From Sporolactobacillus putidus (GTDB lineage Bacteria; Bacillota; Bacilli; Bacillales; Sporolactobacillaceae), in assembly GCF_014647035.1 (NCBI RefSeq), contig NZ_BMOK01000003.1, positions 1-64,000 of the forward strand: 64,000 bases of DNA. Direction: 5' to 3'. Made by a program: the position numbers and the translations under genes. The notes under the pieces are model-generated. The model did not search any database. It saw only the letters and a list, made by a program, of their open reading frames with translations, and was not told the origin of the DNA. Shown here piece by piece: positions 1 through 8,300 of the stretch (position 1 is the first letter of the stretch; each line of letters starts with the position of its first letter).

Positions 1-2
1 TG

Positions 3-1244
3 AATTCGTTTACACTATTGGGTACACGCTGGCAGATAAAAATTTGCCTACAAAGACTTGACTCAATCCAGCTTAATGCGAAGCTGAATGAGTCGCTCCA
101 AGGGATGGCGATGATTCAGGCCATGCGTCAGGAAAGGCGTCTGCGGAGCGAATTTGGTAAAATCAACGATGAACATAAAAATGCTATGATGAAAAGTGTA
201 CGCCTGAACAGTCTGATGCTGCGCTCGGCTGTTTATTCCGTCTACTTGATTGGTCTGATCATGATTCTCAGCTTTTTTGGTATTCAATCTTTTGGCGGTG
301 TTGTCCAGATTGGCGTCCTTTACGCATTCGTCAACTATCTGAATCGCTTTTTCGATCCGATCAACCAGATTATGCAGCAGCTGACGCTTTTTCAGCAGGC
401 GATGGTTTCGGCGGAACGCGTTTTTGGTCTGCTTGATGATGACCGGTTAGCGCCGGTTCAGCAAGGTATGGAAGCCCCTGCTGTCAAAAATGGCCGTGTG
501 GAGTTCAGAAATGTCACGTTTTCTTATGATGGCAAGACCGATGTCCTCAAAAATATTTCGTTTGTTGCTGAGCCCGGAGAAACCGTTGCACTGGTTGGGC
601 ATACGGGAAGCGGCAAGAGTTCGATCATCAACCTGCTGATGCGCTTTTATCCGGTCGGGCGGGGCGGTATCTACATAGACGAGGAACCGCTAAAGGCTTT
701 TTCAGACGAAGAGCTGCGTCGGAAGTTGGGACTTGTCCTGCAGGATTCTTTCCTGTTTGTCGGCGATGTGACCGACAATATCCGGCTCAGCCACCATCAG
801 GTGACCGATAAAGAGGTGGAAAAGGCGGCTGAATTCGTCCAGGCTGATCGGTTCATTGAGAAGCTTCCCCGCAAATATCACGAGCCGGTCGGGGAGCGAG
901 GAGCGACTTTTTCAAGCGGGCAGCGCCAGCTTCTGTCCTTTGCGCGGACAATGGCGTTAAATCCGAAAATCCTTGTGCTCGATGAGGCGACGGCCAATGT
1001 GGACACTGAAACAGAAGAAGCGATCCAGGCTGCTTTGAAAAAAATGAGAGAGGGAAGAACGACAATCGCGATCGCTCACCGTCTGTCAACCATTCAGGAT
1101 GCGGATCAGATCCTTGTCCTTCATCACGGCGAAATCGTTGAACGGGGGACACATCAGTCGCTGCTGAGAGAAAAAGGGCTCTATTTCAATATGTATCAGC
1201 TCCAGCACGGAAAGGGAAGGCTGAACGAATCGCTGGCGAGGTAA
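3..1244 (+). CDS. ABC exporter half-transporter, 5' truncated by the window edge
   Basis: This is the C-terminal part of a fused permease/ATPase drug- or lipid-type ABC exporter. The frame is open from base 3, so the true start lies upstream. The first ~135 residues are the end of the membrane domain with two hydrophobic segments. The nucleotide-binding domain follows, with Walker A GHTGSGKSS near residue 194 of the visible frame, Q-loop LVLQDS, signature FSSGQ near 298, Walker B ILVLDEA near 318 with the catalytic Glu, and the AHR switch near 351. A non-canonical FSSGQ signature together with an intact catalytic Glu is what one subunit of heterodimeric exporters such as BmrCD/YheIH shows, so a partner gene is probably just upstream. 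That pairing is inference. Confidence 0.9.
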   Translation, partial: NSFTLLGTRWQIKICLQRLDSIQLNAKLNESLQGMAMIQAMRQERRLRSEFGKINDEHKNAMMKSVRLNSLMLRSAVYSVYLIGLIMILSFFGIQSFGGVVQIGVLYAFVNYLNRFFDPINQIMQQLTLFQQAMVSAERVFGLLDDDRLAPVQQGMEAPAVKNGRVEFRNVTFSYDGKTDVLKNISFVAEPGETVALVGHTGSGKSSIINLLMRFYPVGRGGIYIDEEPLKAFSDEELRRKLGLVLQDSFLFVGDVTDNIRLSHHQVTDKEVEKAAEFVQADRFIEKLPRKYHEPVGERGATFSSGQRQLLSFARTMALNPKILVLDEATANVDTETEEAIQAALKKMREGRTTIAIAHRLSTIQDADQILVLHHGEIVERGTHQSLLREKGLYFNMYQLQHGKGRLNESLAR

Positions 1245-1420
1245 TTACCCGTTTGTCAGCAATGAGAAACCTAATTGAAATTGCTGAAAGCGTTGGGCGG
1301 CTCCTTTAATGATCAGCGATCAGACTCTGTTTCACTTTCCGTGTTAACGAGAATATGACATATAATAAGAATAGGCATGGCAGACCTGGAGAGAAATTGA
1401 GTACGAGGTGATTTTTCATT

Positions 1421-1732
1421 ATGGCAAAACAAATCGTATCGATCAAAGTTCCGATCAAGTCGGTCAGTGCGCTGACACTGAAACGCGCTTTGCGCTTGTA
1501 TGAAACGATAAAAAAAAGCCGGAGTACTGCGTATTTTTCTGTTAATGGAATGACTTTCTCTATAAACGATTTGCCGAAGACGATTCATTTCCTTTCTTCT
1601 GTCCAAAAGAAGGAAGTACTGCTTGTCATTGAAGGTGAAGATGCGGAGGGGCTGCACCGGAAAATCCTGGATTCCATCAATCTCTCAAGGGAAAACGCGC
1701 GTGAGAATCCCGGTTTATATAGGAAAAACTGA
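1421..1732 (+). CDS. HPr-like fold protein without the phosphorylatable histidine
   Basis: This is a 103-residue soluble protein with SD GAGGTG upstream of the ATG. The C-terminal half follows the HPr pattern: a strand ending in VNG, then a DLPKTIHFLSSV segment where HPr has the KSI helix, then LLVIEGEDAEGL where HPr has the ITISAEGEDE region. The region that should hold the active-site GxHARPA motif reads VSALTLKRA, so His15 is missing, and the Ser46 site is replaced. It therefore cannot act as a normal PTS phosphocarrier. A regulatory or orphan HPr-fold role is inference. A -10-like TATAAT lies at 1361-1366 with a poor -35. A hairpin at 1762-1800 follows the stop codon. Confidence 0.6.
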   Translation: MAKQIVSIKVPIKSVSALTLKRALRLYETIKKSRSTAYFSVNGMTFSINDLPKTIHFLSSVQKKEVLLVIEGEDAEGLHRKILDSINLSRENARENPGLYRKN

Positions 1733-1761
1733 CCGTCCGATCCAAAATTAATAGAGAAGAA

Positions 1762-1800
1762 ATCAGAAAAGCGGAGGCAGCGGTGCCCCGCTTTTCTGAT
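1762..1800 (+). terminator. Perfect 13-bp inverted repeat, possible terminator
   Basis: The arms ATCAGAAAAGCGG (1762-1774) and CCGCTTTTCTGAT (1788-1800) pair perfectly across a 13-nt loop, 30 nt after the stop of the HPr-like gene. There is no T-tract after the stem, so intrinsic termination is uncertain. It could also be an RNA-stabilising hairpin. Confidence 0.5.
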
Positions 1801-1895
1801 ATAAAGGAAAATTGCCTGATGGGTGCTGCAGAGCGTAAAGGGTAATCAAATTCTCTCTTAATTTAAAGGCATGTTCTCATCCGAAGGGACATAAA

Positions 1896-2039
1896 ATGAA
1901 GCAAAAAAAGATTGTCCATGTACCGGAAGAACTTTCACCTAGGCGCCTCGTTCGTTCTGATCGGAAATCGATGGCAAGATTGTCAGACAACCGTGCTCTT
2001 TATAATAAGAATGATCTGCGGCAAAGGAGGAAGCCATGA
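1896..2039 (+). CDS. Small basic protein (47 aa), translationally coupled to the next gene
   Basis: An ATG with SD AAGGGA at 6-nt spacing opens a 47-codon frame. It ends in TGA overlapping the ATG of the DUF4064 gene (ATGA overlap at 2036-2039). The product is rich in Lys and Arg, has no membrane segment and ends in a basic tail. I do not recognise the family. The SD and the stop/start overlap are the arguments for it being real. The SD AAAGGAGG of the next gene lies inside its last codons. It could be a leader peptide rather than a functional protein. Confidence 0.45.
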   Translation: MKQKKIVHVPEELSPRRLVRSDRKSMARLSDNRALYNKNDLRQRRKP

Positions 2040-2434
2040 GAGATCGGAGACTTGCCGAAAAAATTATGGGAGGCATCGGTATCGTAATTGCTGCTCTTCA
2101 AGCTTTTTTCGGCTTTTTCTTGCTAATTGCTCTTAAGTATTCTGCAGTCAACGCGGGAATCGTAAAAACAGCCGGCATGGCAAATGTTAACGGCGCGGTG
2201 AACAGTCTGACAGCCTTTAGCGCCCAGGCTTTCATTGCGGGCGCTGTCTCATTCATCATTGCTGCGGCCGCACTCTTCATGATGGACAGTAAAAAAGGGA
2301 CACTGACAGGCATCATGCTGATTCTTGCGGGCGCAGAGAATAGTGTGGTTCTTTTTGCAGCGGGCCTCCCGGCCGGACTTATTCTAATGGCCGCGGGTAT
2401 CATTGCTCTGCTCAGAAAACCGTGTACTGAGTAG
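2036..2434 (+). CDS. DUF4064-type small membrane protein
   Basis: This is a 132-residue protein with four hydrophobic segments. It starts with the RLAEKIMGGIG pattern and ends in IALLRKP, as in the DUF4064 family of Firmicutes membrane proteins of unknown function. The SD AAAGGAGG precedes the ATG by six bases. A second member lies at 6628-7011 and shares the layout: a basic N-terminus, a hydrophobic helix, an Ala/Asn-rich loop, three helices and a C-terminal RKP. The function is unknown. The preceding 47-codon frame overlaps the start, suggesting coupled translation. Confidence 0.7.
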   Translation: MRDRRLAEKIMGGIGIVIAALQAFFGFFLLIALKYSAVNAGIVKTAGMANVNGAVNSLTAFSAQAFIAGAVSFIIAAAALFMMDSKKGTLTGIMLILAGAENSVVLFAAGLPAGLILMAAGIIALLRKPCTE

Positions 2435-2519
2435 ACAAAGATTTATACAATTTTGCAAGCCCGATCCGTGCATTAGGGAGATCATTAACGATTTTATATA
2501 AAAACACTTGAAAGAGGAT

Positions 2520-2566
2520 AACGCATCCGTCTGCGTGGAGCGGGGGCATGGAATGCGTTTTTTTTT
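2520..2566 (+). terminator. Intrinsic terminator after the DUF4064 gene
   Basis: The arms AACGCAT (2520-2526) and ATGCGTT (2553-2559) are followed by a run of T to 2566. The loop is long and may fold further. It sits between convergent genes. Confidence 0.55.
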
Positions 2567-2587
2567 GCTTTTTATTTACCTGAGTAC

Positions 2588-3739
2588 CTATTCTCTGGAT
2601 CTGAGCTGTATCGTGTCAGTCAGACTTTTTTCTTCGGAAGCCGGTTTGACTGGAATTCCGAGTGTCTTTTTCGACTTATTCCGATCAGATTCCGGAATCG
2701 TTTGCGAGAAAGCCTTTGCCAGCTCAATGCCTTCATTTTCCAGTATGCTGAGAATAGCCAGATTGTACTTTTCTTTCATTTTCAGCCATTCTTCATACTG
2801 GGTCGTCGGAATGAAAAACTGAACCATCAAATTCTTGCTGGATGAAGTAATCTGGTCGAGATAAACCATCAGCCCGTCACTAAGAATCTGTGAATCGCCG
2901 GAAAGAAGACGGCGGACGCGTCCGATACAGGCCGTCAGCTGTTCATTCGTCGTTTCAAGATCAAGCTGAATATTTAGTGAAATCCGCCGCTTCTCCATTT
3001 TCGACAGGTTGATGATCGGCTGATTGGCCAGCGTAGAATTTGGTACGGTGACAAGCGCCTGTTCCGGTGTGCGGATCCTTGTCGAACGAAAATTAATATC
3101 TTCAACGGTTCCTTCAACGGTTCCGGTCTGGATCAGATCGCCAATCGTAAAGGGCGTATCGGTGATAATCACAAAACCGCCGAACAAATTGCTCAATGTG
3201 TCCTTTGCGGCCATGGCAATAGCGAGTCCGCCGATGCCGAGACCGGTGATCAGCCCGGTCACGTGATAATTCCATTGTTCGAGAATAAGCGCGAATGTCA
3301 GCACGATGACAATAAATCTGGCCAGCTTGGAAAGAAACGGAATGATAATGTTATTGAACTGTAGATCGAAGCGGTCGCCCATGCGGTTGAAAAATATGCC
3401 GATTGCATCGGAAAAAAGAAAGAATCCCCAGCCGATCGAAAAAGTGGCAGCCGATTTGTACAAAAGTGAAAGAACTGTTTTCCAGTCGGACGGCAACGGC
3501 AGATAGGAAAGCGATAAATAAATACCGGTCATCAGCAGGATGAACAAGACAGGCCTGCGAAATGCGGAAAACAGCGCGTCATCGACCTGGCTTTTGTTCA
3601 GCTTGGCAATTTTGGAGGTTAGTTTAAGAAAATACTTTGAAAACAGTTTTCCTGCCAGAAAAAATAAGAGAAAAATGGCGACGGCAACGATACCGTCGGT
3701 CCATGTGATTTTTGTCAGCCAATCAAAATTGTTCACCAT
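2588..3739 (-). CDS. MscS-family mechanosensitive channel
   Basis: This is a membrane channel of the small-conductance mechanosensitive family (YhdY/YkuT type), expected to release solutes on hypo-osmotic shock. It has 383 residues, with N-terminal hydrophobic helices (about 15-170). The Gly/Ala-rich pore helix (GLGIGGLAIAMAAKDTLSNL) is followed by the beta domain with the FTIGDLI and VEDINFRSTRIRT motifs typical of MscS. The C-terminal tail is Lys/Ser-rich. The longer frame starting at 3754 would use TTG inside the SD. The ATG at 3739 has SD GGAGTG six bases upstream and was chosen. It is a single gene transcribed away from the GntR operon. Confidence 0.9.
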   Translation of the reverse strand: MVNNFDWLTKITWTDGIVAVAIFLLFFLAGKLFSKYFLKLTSKIAKLNKSQVDDALFSAFRRPVLFILLMTGIYLSLSYLPLPSDWKTVLSLLYKSAATFSIGWGFFLFSDAIGIFFNRMGDRFDLQFNNIIIPFLSKLARFIVIVLTFALILEQWNYHVTGLITGLGIGGLAIAMAAKDTLSNLFGGFVIITDTPFTIGDLIQTGTVEGTVEDINFRSTRIRTPEQALVTVPNSTLANQPIINLSKMEKRRISLNIQLDLETTNEQLTACIGRVRRLLSGDSQILSDGLMVYLDQITSSSKNLMVQFFIPTTQYEEWLKMKEKYNLAILSILENEGIELAKAFSQTIPESDRNKSKKTLGIPVKPASEEKSLTDTIQLRSRE

Positions 3740-3841
3740 GATGTCACTCCACAAAAAAGATGTAATTATTCATTATCATAGCATGTTATGACCTTGAGCG
3801 CATGTACGGAATAAAACTTCTTTAATTTTAAAAACATACCG

Positions 3842-3885
3842 TTGACTTCTGTATCCATACTGTATATACTAAATATATACAGTAT
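3842..3885 (+). promoter_or_regulatory. Sigma-A promoter with 29-bp palindromic operator for the GntR operon
   Basis: A -35 TTGACT (3842-3847) and a -10 TATACT (3865-3870) are separated by 17 bp. A perfect 12-bp inverted repeat (arms 3857-3868 ATACTGTATATA and 3874-3885, 5-bp spacer) covers the -10. It lies directly upstream of the GntR regulator gene. Autorepression by the YtrA-type GntR protein is the natural inference, because this subfamily typically binds such AT-rich palindromes ahead of its own ABC operon. Confidence 0.8.
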
Positions 3886-3904
3886 AAACAATTGGGTGTT
3901 GTTG

Positions 3905-4279
3905 ATGGATATTATTCTTTTAAACACGTCCGACCAGCCGATTTATCAGCAAATCAAAAGTCAGATCGCGGAGCAAATTCTGGACGGTCGGTTGCCACAA
4001 GGATCGCCGCTTCCTTCGATTCGCGGACTGGCCAAGGAATTGAAAGTCAGCGTGATCACGACGAAGAGGGCCTATGAGGAGCTGGAAAATGAAGGGTTCA
4101 TTGATACAGTACCCGGAAAAGGATCCTTTGTTTCACTACAAAATAAAGAAACGCTGAAAAAACAGCGCCAGGAGGCGATCAAGAAACAACTGGAACGGAT
4201 TGTTGAAGACGGCAAAAGGGCCGGGTTCACGTTGGAACAGCTGATCCGGCTGATCCGGCAATGGTACAGGGAGGACTGA
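3905..4279 (+). CDS. GntR-family (YtrA subfamily) transcriptional repressor
   Basis: This is a 124-residue regulator. The N-terminal winged helix (about 10-75) contains PIYQQIKSQIAEQIL and the recognition region LAKELKVSVITTKRAYEELE. A short C-terminal two-helix segment replaces the large effector domain, which defines the YtrA/YhcF subfamily. The start was set at the ATG giving MDIILLNTS, because the upstream frame runs through the promoter and operator. It is the first gene of an operon with an ABC ATPase and two permeases. The family normally responds to envelope stress or cell-wall antibiotics, but the effector here cannot be seen from sequence. Confidence 0.9.
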   Translation: MDIILLNTSDQPIYQQIKSQIAEQILDGRLPQGSPLPSIRGLAKELKVSVITTKRAYEELENEGFIDTVPGKGSFVSLQNKETLKKQRQEAIKKQLERIVEDGKRAGFTLEQLIRLIRQWYRED

Positions 4280-4281
4280 CG

Positions 4282-5148
4282 ATGGAAAATATTCTGGAAT
4301 TGAATCACGTCAACAAAAAATTTAAAGGCTTCGCTCTGGAAGATGTCAGCTTTTCGCTGAAAAAAGGCTTCATCATGGGTTTTATCGGGCCGAACGGTGC
4401 AGGGAAGAGCACGACGATCCGCTGCATCATGGATCTTGTCCATATCGACAGCGGCGATATCCGATTATTCGGCGAAAGTTTCCATAACAATATGAAGGCG
4501 CTAAAGCAAAGAATCGGGTTTGTCTATGATCAGGACGTTTTTTTCGACGATCTTACCGGCGAAAAAAATAAGAGGGTTGTTGCCCCGTTTTATGAACAGT
4601 GGGATGATGATGTTTTTTACCGCTATATCAAAGAATTTGCCGTACCGTTAAACAAAAAGATGAAAACCCTGTCCAAGGGGACAAAAATGAAGTTCGCTCT
4701 GGCCATGGCGCTCTCCCATCACGCAGAACTGATCATCATGGATGAACCGACGTCCGGGCTTGATCCCGTTTTCAGGAAGGAGTTGCTCGATGTCCTGCTT
4801 GATGTCATTCAGGATGAAAGCAAAGCGATCTTTTTTTCAACCCATATTACAACGGATCTTGAAAAAGTAGCTGATTACATCACGTTTATTATTGATGGAA
4901 AAGTTGTGGCGAGCGAGGAGACGGATGAGTTGCTGGAAGCCTATTCACTGGTCAAAGGACCAAAAAGCGCGGAGCCGCAAGTCAAAACAGCCCGGCCGAT
5001 TGCCTTAAAGGAAACATCTCTCGGGTTCGAAGCATTCATGGAGGGAAGCGAAGCGAGGCTGCTGGCGAGTAAACCGAATCTTCGGCTTGAGCGGCCGAGT
5101 CTGGAAGAGATCATGTACTACATGGTCAAATCGGGTAAGAAAAATTAA
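4282..5148 (+). CDS. ABC transporter ATP-binding protein (YhcG/YtrB type)
   Basis: This is a 288-residue cytoplasmic ATPase subunit. Walker A GPNGAGKST is near residue 38, followed by a Q-loop region, the atypical signature LSKGTKMKFALA, Walker B LIIMDEPTSGLDP and the switch STHI. A poorly conserved C-terminal extension of about 80 residues follows, as in ABC-2 type exporters. The ATG is set at 4282 behind GGAGGACTGACG, three bases after the GntR stop. It presumably powers the two membrane proteins encoded downstream. The substrate is unknown. Confidence 0.92.
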   Translation: MENILELNHVNKKFKGFALEDVSFSLKKGFIMGFIGPNGAGKSTTIRCIMDLVHIDSGDIRLFGESFHNNMKALKQRIGFVYDQDVFFDDLTGEKNKRVVAPFYEQWDDDVFYRYIKEFAVPLNKKMKTLSKGTKMKFALAMALSHHAELIIMDEPTSGLDPVFRKELLDVLLDVIQDESKAIFFSTHITTDLEKVADYITFIIDGKVVASEETDELLEAYSLVKGPKSAEPQVKTARPIALKETSLGFEAFMEGSEARLLASKPNLRLERPSLEEIMYYMVKSGKKN

Positions 5149-5190
5149 TCATATTTATGGATGAGCGACGGAGGAAGGAGTGCTCATGCA

Positions 5191-5832
5191 ATGTTTCATT
5201 TGATGATCAAAGACTTCCGAATTCAGAGGAAAAAATCGTTTCTAGTATTCTTCCTTTTCATTTATATCTTGAATTTTTCCAACACAGAGTCCTCTGTTCT
5301 CATATTCAGTGCGATCACGGCTCTGATCGCCTTCGTCATGGCGGTTAATTCCAATTTCAATGGAAGGGAAGGGAACAGAGCGCAGCAGAGTCTCTTGCTG
5401 AGCCTGCCGGTGACGAGAAAAGAGGTTATTGCCGCCAAATATTTCATGAATGGTGTCTGGTTTTTGGCTGCTTTTATTCCAGGTGCAGGGCTGCTTTTGA
5501 TCAAAGATTTTTCTTCATTTCAGACCGGAAGGCCAATGTTTTATCTCAACGCATTGATTCTGTCCCTTTGCCTGACGTATTTTTTGATGTCCGTCTATTA
5601 TCCAGTTTATTACCGACTGGGCTATAAGGTCGCTCAGACGGCTGCGGAGTTGTTTGGGGCGATATCAATCGGCCTGTTCTTCAGTGGACTGACAAATTTT
5701 ACATTTCTGAATACTTATCTGAGTGCTGTTTCTGAACAAACCGTTCTCTTGCCTGCGGCCGCAATCACACTTGTTGCCGTCTTTATCTCCTACGAGCTTT
5801 CGGTTCAATTTTTTAGCAGTAAGGACTTTTAA
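5191..5832 (+). CDS. ABC-2 type membrane protein (ABC2_membrane_5-like), first copy
   Basis: This is a 213-residue integral membrane protein with about six hydrophobic segments. The N-terminal motif MFHLMIKDFRIQRKK matches the start of small ABC-2 permeases that pair with YhcG-like ATPases. An internal loop with LLLSLPVTRKEVIAAKYF is typical of that family. The start is ATG 5191 behind GGAGGAAGGAG; the frame upstream lacks support. It is a paralogue of the next gene (shared start, LSLP loop and YPVYY motif), so the transporter is probably a heterodimer. Substrate unknown. Confidence 0.85.
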   Translation: MFHLMIKDFRIQRKKSFLVFFLFIYILNFSNTESSVLIFSAITALIAFVMAVNSNFNGREGNRAQQSLLLSLPVTRKEVIAAKYFMNGVWFLAAFIPGAGLLLIKDFSSFQTGRPMFYLNALILSLCLTYFLMSVYYPVYYRLGYKVAQTAAELFGAISIGLFFSGLTNFTFLNTYLSAVSEQTVLLPAAAITLVAVFISYELSVQFFSSKDF

Positions 5833-5886
5833 GTTTACGCAATATCAGATAGATATGTCGAAAGTCAATCAAAAGGAGCAGATACC

Positions 5887-6540
5887 ATGTTTCGTTTAAT
5901 GATGAAAGACATTTACACGCAAAGAAAGGAGGCTTATGCCGCGCCTGTTTTTTTTCTGCTTTATTTTTTGGAAATGGGAAAAGAGCTTGGTCATTCGGGT
6001 TCACCAATGCCTTTGGTGTACAGTCTTGCTGTTGCTTTTATTGCCTATATCATGGCGATCTTTACTAATTTCAGCACGGGAGAAAGCGACAAAATGCAAA
6101 ACAGCCTTGTGCTCAGCCTGCCGCTGATAAGACGTTCGGTCATCGATGCCAAGTATCTCATGATCAGCGTCTGGTGGCTGTTTGCATATATTTCCTCCAT
6201 CATTCTGGTGAGTATTTTAAAACGGGTCCTTCATGAATCGTTCAGCCCGTTTGTTGATTTGAAAATACTCATTTTGTCGCTATGTTTCACTTATATTCTT
6301 TCATCCGTGTCCTACCCTGTTTATTATAAATTCGGGTATAAAGCTGCTCAGATGTTTGGAATAATACTCTTTTTCGCGTTTTCCTTCGGGCTCGGAAGGC
6401 TATTGTCATTGAATTTCAAATCCGGCATTCTTTCCGGATTGTTTAACGATCCGATTATCTCTTGTGCGGTCATCACCGTAATTATTGTTCTTATTTCTTA
6501 CCTATTGTCCGCTTATTTCTATGAGAAGAAAGAGCTATAA
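5887..6540 (+). CDS. ABC-2 type membrane protein (ABC2_membrane_5-like), second copy
   Basis: This is a 217-residue paralogue of the preceding gene. It starts MFRLMMKDIYTQRKE, carries the LVLSLPLIRRSVIDAKYL loop and the VSYPVYYKFGYKAAQ motif, and has about six membrane segments. The SD AAAAGGAG is upstream of the ATG. The two permeases and the ATPase make a complete GntR-controlled ABC-2 exporter. The intergenic gap of 54 nt holds no obvious terminator, so co-transcription is likely. Confidence 0.85.
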   Translation: MFRLMMKDIYTQRKEAYAAPVFFLLYFLEMGKELGHSGSPMPLVYSLAVAFIAYIMAIFTNFSTGESDKMQNSLVLSLPLIRRSVIDAKYLMISVWWLFAYISSIILVSILKRVLHESFSPFVDLKILILSLCFTYILSSVSYPVYYKFGYKAAQMFGIILFFAFSFGLGRLLSLNFKSGILSGLFNDPIISCAVITVIIVLISYLLSAYFYEKKEL

Positions 6541-6627
6541 GCGAGGCACAATATCAAGCAGAAAAGCGACTTTTTTCGAAAAAACCAAAAAATTTTTTGA
6601 ATCGATTAATTCGAGGAGGCCTTTTTA

Positions 6628-7011
6628 ATGAAAAGAACCGGTGAATTTGTCCTATCTATTATCGCAGGTGTTGTTAATCTTTTGGCGCTGTTCTACGGAA
6701 TCCGCGCCCTTGCGGCGAACTCGTCCGTCTTAAAACAGCAGCTCAGCGCAGCAGGAAACAACTTGAGTTCACAGGATATTAATAATGTCATTCGTCTGTT
6801 TCATACTGCGGGAACCTTTCTCATCATTCTTTCGATCATCAGCATCATTCTGGCGGTGATTGCACTCATTTTTCTGAAACGCAGCCGTCCGAAACTTGGG
6901 GGATGGCTCCTGATCTTATCCGGTGCAGCGAGTCTAATTGAAATCGTTCCGGGCATTCTCTATATCATTGCAGGAATCATGGCTTTAGTCAGAAAGCCGA
7001 TGCCTCAATAA
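6628..7011 (+). CDS. DUF4064-type small membrane protein, second copy
   Basis: This 127-residue protein has four hydrophobic segments and the same layout as the protein at 2036-2434: a short basic start (KRTGEFVLSIIAGV), an Asn/Ser-rich extracytoplasmic loop, three more helices, and a C-terminal ALVRKP. The SD GAGGAGG precedes the ATG. It may be the last gene of the GntR/ABC operon. Two copies flanking the same operon suggest a local duplication or a shared envelope-stress role, which is inference. Confidence 0.7.
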   Translation: MKRTGEFVLSIIAGVVNLLALFYGIRALAANSSVLKQQLSAAGNNLSSQDINNVIRLFHTAGTFLIILSIISIILAVIALIFLKRSRPKLGGWLLILSGAASLIEIVPGILYIIAGIMALVRKPMPQ

Positions 7012-7088
7012 TGTATCTGTTTAAGTATGGAGTGCTTGATCGCTTTGAAAAATAGTGGGTATAGAGCGCCCGTCCGAATCTTTAAAAA

Positions 7089-7136
7089 ACAGAAAAACGG
7101 TTCTGTCACTCATGGGTGACGGAGCCGTTTTTCTGT
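7089..7136. terminator. Strong bidirectional terminator
   Basis: A 21-bp stem (7089-7109 with 7116-7136) has only two G-U type mismatches. It is bounded by A-run and T-run sequence on both sides. It lies between the convergent DUF4064 gene and the VOC gene. Confidence 0.9.
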
Positions 7137-7165
7137 AAGTTACACGATAAATTGAAGTCTTCTTC

Positions 7166-7591
7166 TCACATTTTACCTTGCGTGAAGATTTGGAAGGTAA
7201 CGCCGAACTGATCCGTTACGATGCCGTAAGCCGGGCTGAAGAACGTTTCCTGCAGCGGCATTTTGACAGAACCGCCTTTGCTCAGAGCTTCAAAAATCCG
7301 GTCTGACTGTTCCTTGTCGTCGACAGTGATACAGATGGTTACCTGATTGCCCGACTTGCTGGACTGGCCAGGAAAATTGTCGGAGAACATCAGATCGGAA
7401 TCGCCGATTTTTACCAAGGCATGTGAAACGAGCCCCTTTGCTTCTTCTGGAAGGGGGAAATTCGGATCTTCTGGCATTTCTCCGAAAGTCTGTTTGAAGG
7501 CGACTTTGGCATCCAGCGCTTTTTCATAAAACTGAATGGCTTCCTCGGCGTTTCCGTTCATCATTAAATATGGGCTTAATTGCAAAGGCAT
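7166..7591 (-). CDS. VOC-fold protein (PhnB/YjdN-like)
   Basis: This is a 141-residue vicinal oxygen chelate fold protein of the PhnB-like group. It starts with the pattern SPYLMMNGNAEEAIQFYEKAL and ends with the AYGIVTDQFGVTFQI strand typical of the family. Members are often called glyoxalase-like, but they do not share a single demonstrated reaction. The ATG at 7591 has AAGGAG ten bases upstream. A TTG two codons earlier is possible but less well spaced. It is a single-gene unit. Confidence 0.85.
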   Translation of the reverse strand: MPLQLSPYLMMNGNAEEAIQFYEKALDAKVAFKQTFGEMPEDPNFPLPEEAKGLVSHALVKIGDSDLMFSDNFPGQSSKSGNQVTICITVDDKEQSDRIFEALSKGGSVKMPLQETFFSPAYGIVTDQFGVTFQIFTQGKM

Positions 7592-7822
7592 GATCAATCA
7601 GCTCCTTTTTATCCTGCTCATTTTTCATATATCTTATTCCATAAAACGATTATACAGGAAAGAACATATGTTTGCAACCGCATTGTTACGATTTTTGACA
7701 CATTTACAGAACCTTTAATGTAAGCGAATGCCTGAAACGGGAATTTGTGAAACAAGTTGATAGATTCATCACGTTGAGTATAGGAGTAATAGAATAGCCG
7801 ATTTTTGGATGGTCTATTCAAA

Positions 7823-8161
7823 CTATATTTTAAAAACGTCCGTTAAGGCAACGAGCAATAATGAAACGCCCAGAAAATAAAGAGCGAGCTGTCCTTGCCC
7901 TGCGACCTGCAGTGCCCATGCGCCAAGCGTGAAGACGAGCACTTTCAGAAGGACGCGGATCGGGAGAGCGACAGGAAAGCGCGCCTTTGGGGCGATAAAC
8001 AGGCCCCATATCACGGCAATAACCAGCGGTGCACCGATGCCGAATAACCATTTGAGAAAAATTCCACCCGGCATTTTGAATCCCCAGTAACCGAATGCAG
8101 CGAGCATCGCTAATTCGGACAGGAAAACAAGTCCCAGAATGAATATTTCGAGAATCCCCAC
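7823..8161 (-). CDS. YrdB/DUF2568 family membrane protein
   Basis: This is a 112-residue protein with four membrane segments. It carries the ELAMLAAFGYWGF segment and the PIRVLLKVLVFTLGAWAL helix of the YrdB (DUF2568) family, function unknown. It uses a GTG start with AAGGAG nine bases upstream. It is followed downstream only by the intergenic region before the VOC gene. Confidence 0.8.
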   Translation of the reverse strand: MGILEIFILGLVFLSELAMLAAFGYWGFKMPGGIFLKWLFGIGAPLVIAVIWGLFIAPKARFPVALPIRVLLKVLVFTLGAWALQVAGQGQLALYFLGVSLLLVALTDVFKI

Positions 8162-8300
8162 TTGATTCAGCTCCTTCAGTCAATTTTATGATAATTAAGA
8201 TCATCTGTAAGCTGTCAGGAGGCGGTCATGGCCGCCTCCGTGGCGCCGTCATCGCCGCAAACGGCAGCGGAGGGAACTGAAGACCGGATAAACGCCGCAC

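Noticed and set aside
1912-2136. 74-residue frame overlapping the DUF4064 start
   Set aside because: It conflicts with both the 47-codon coupled ORF and the DUF4064 gene, and has no SD.
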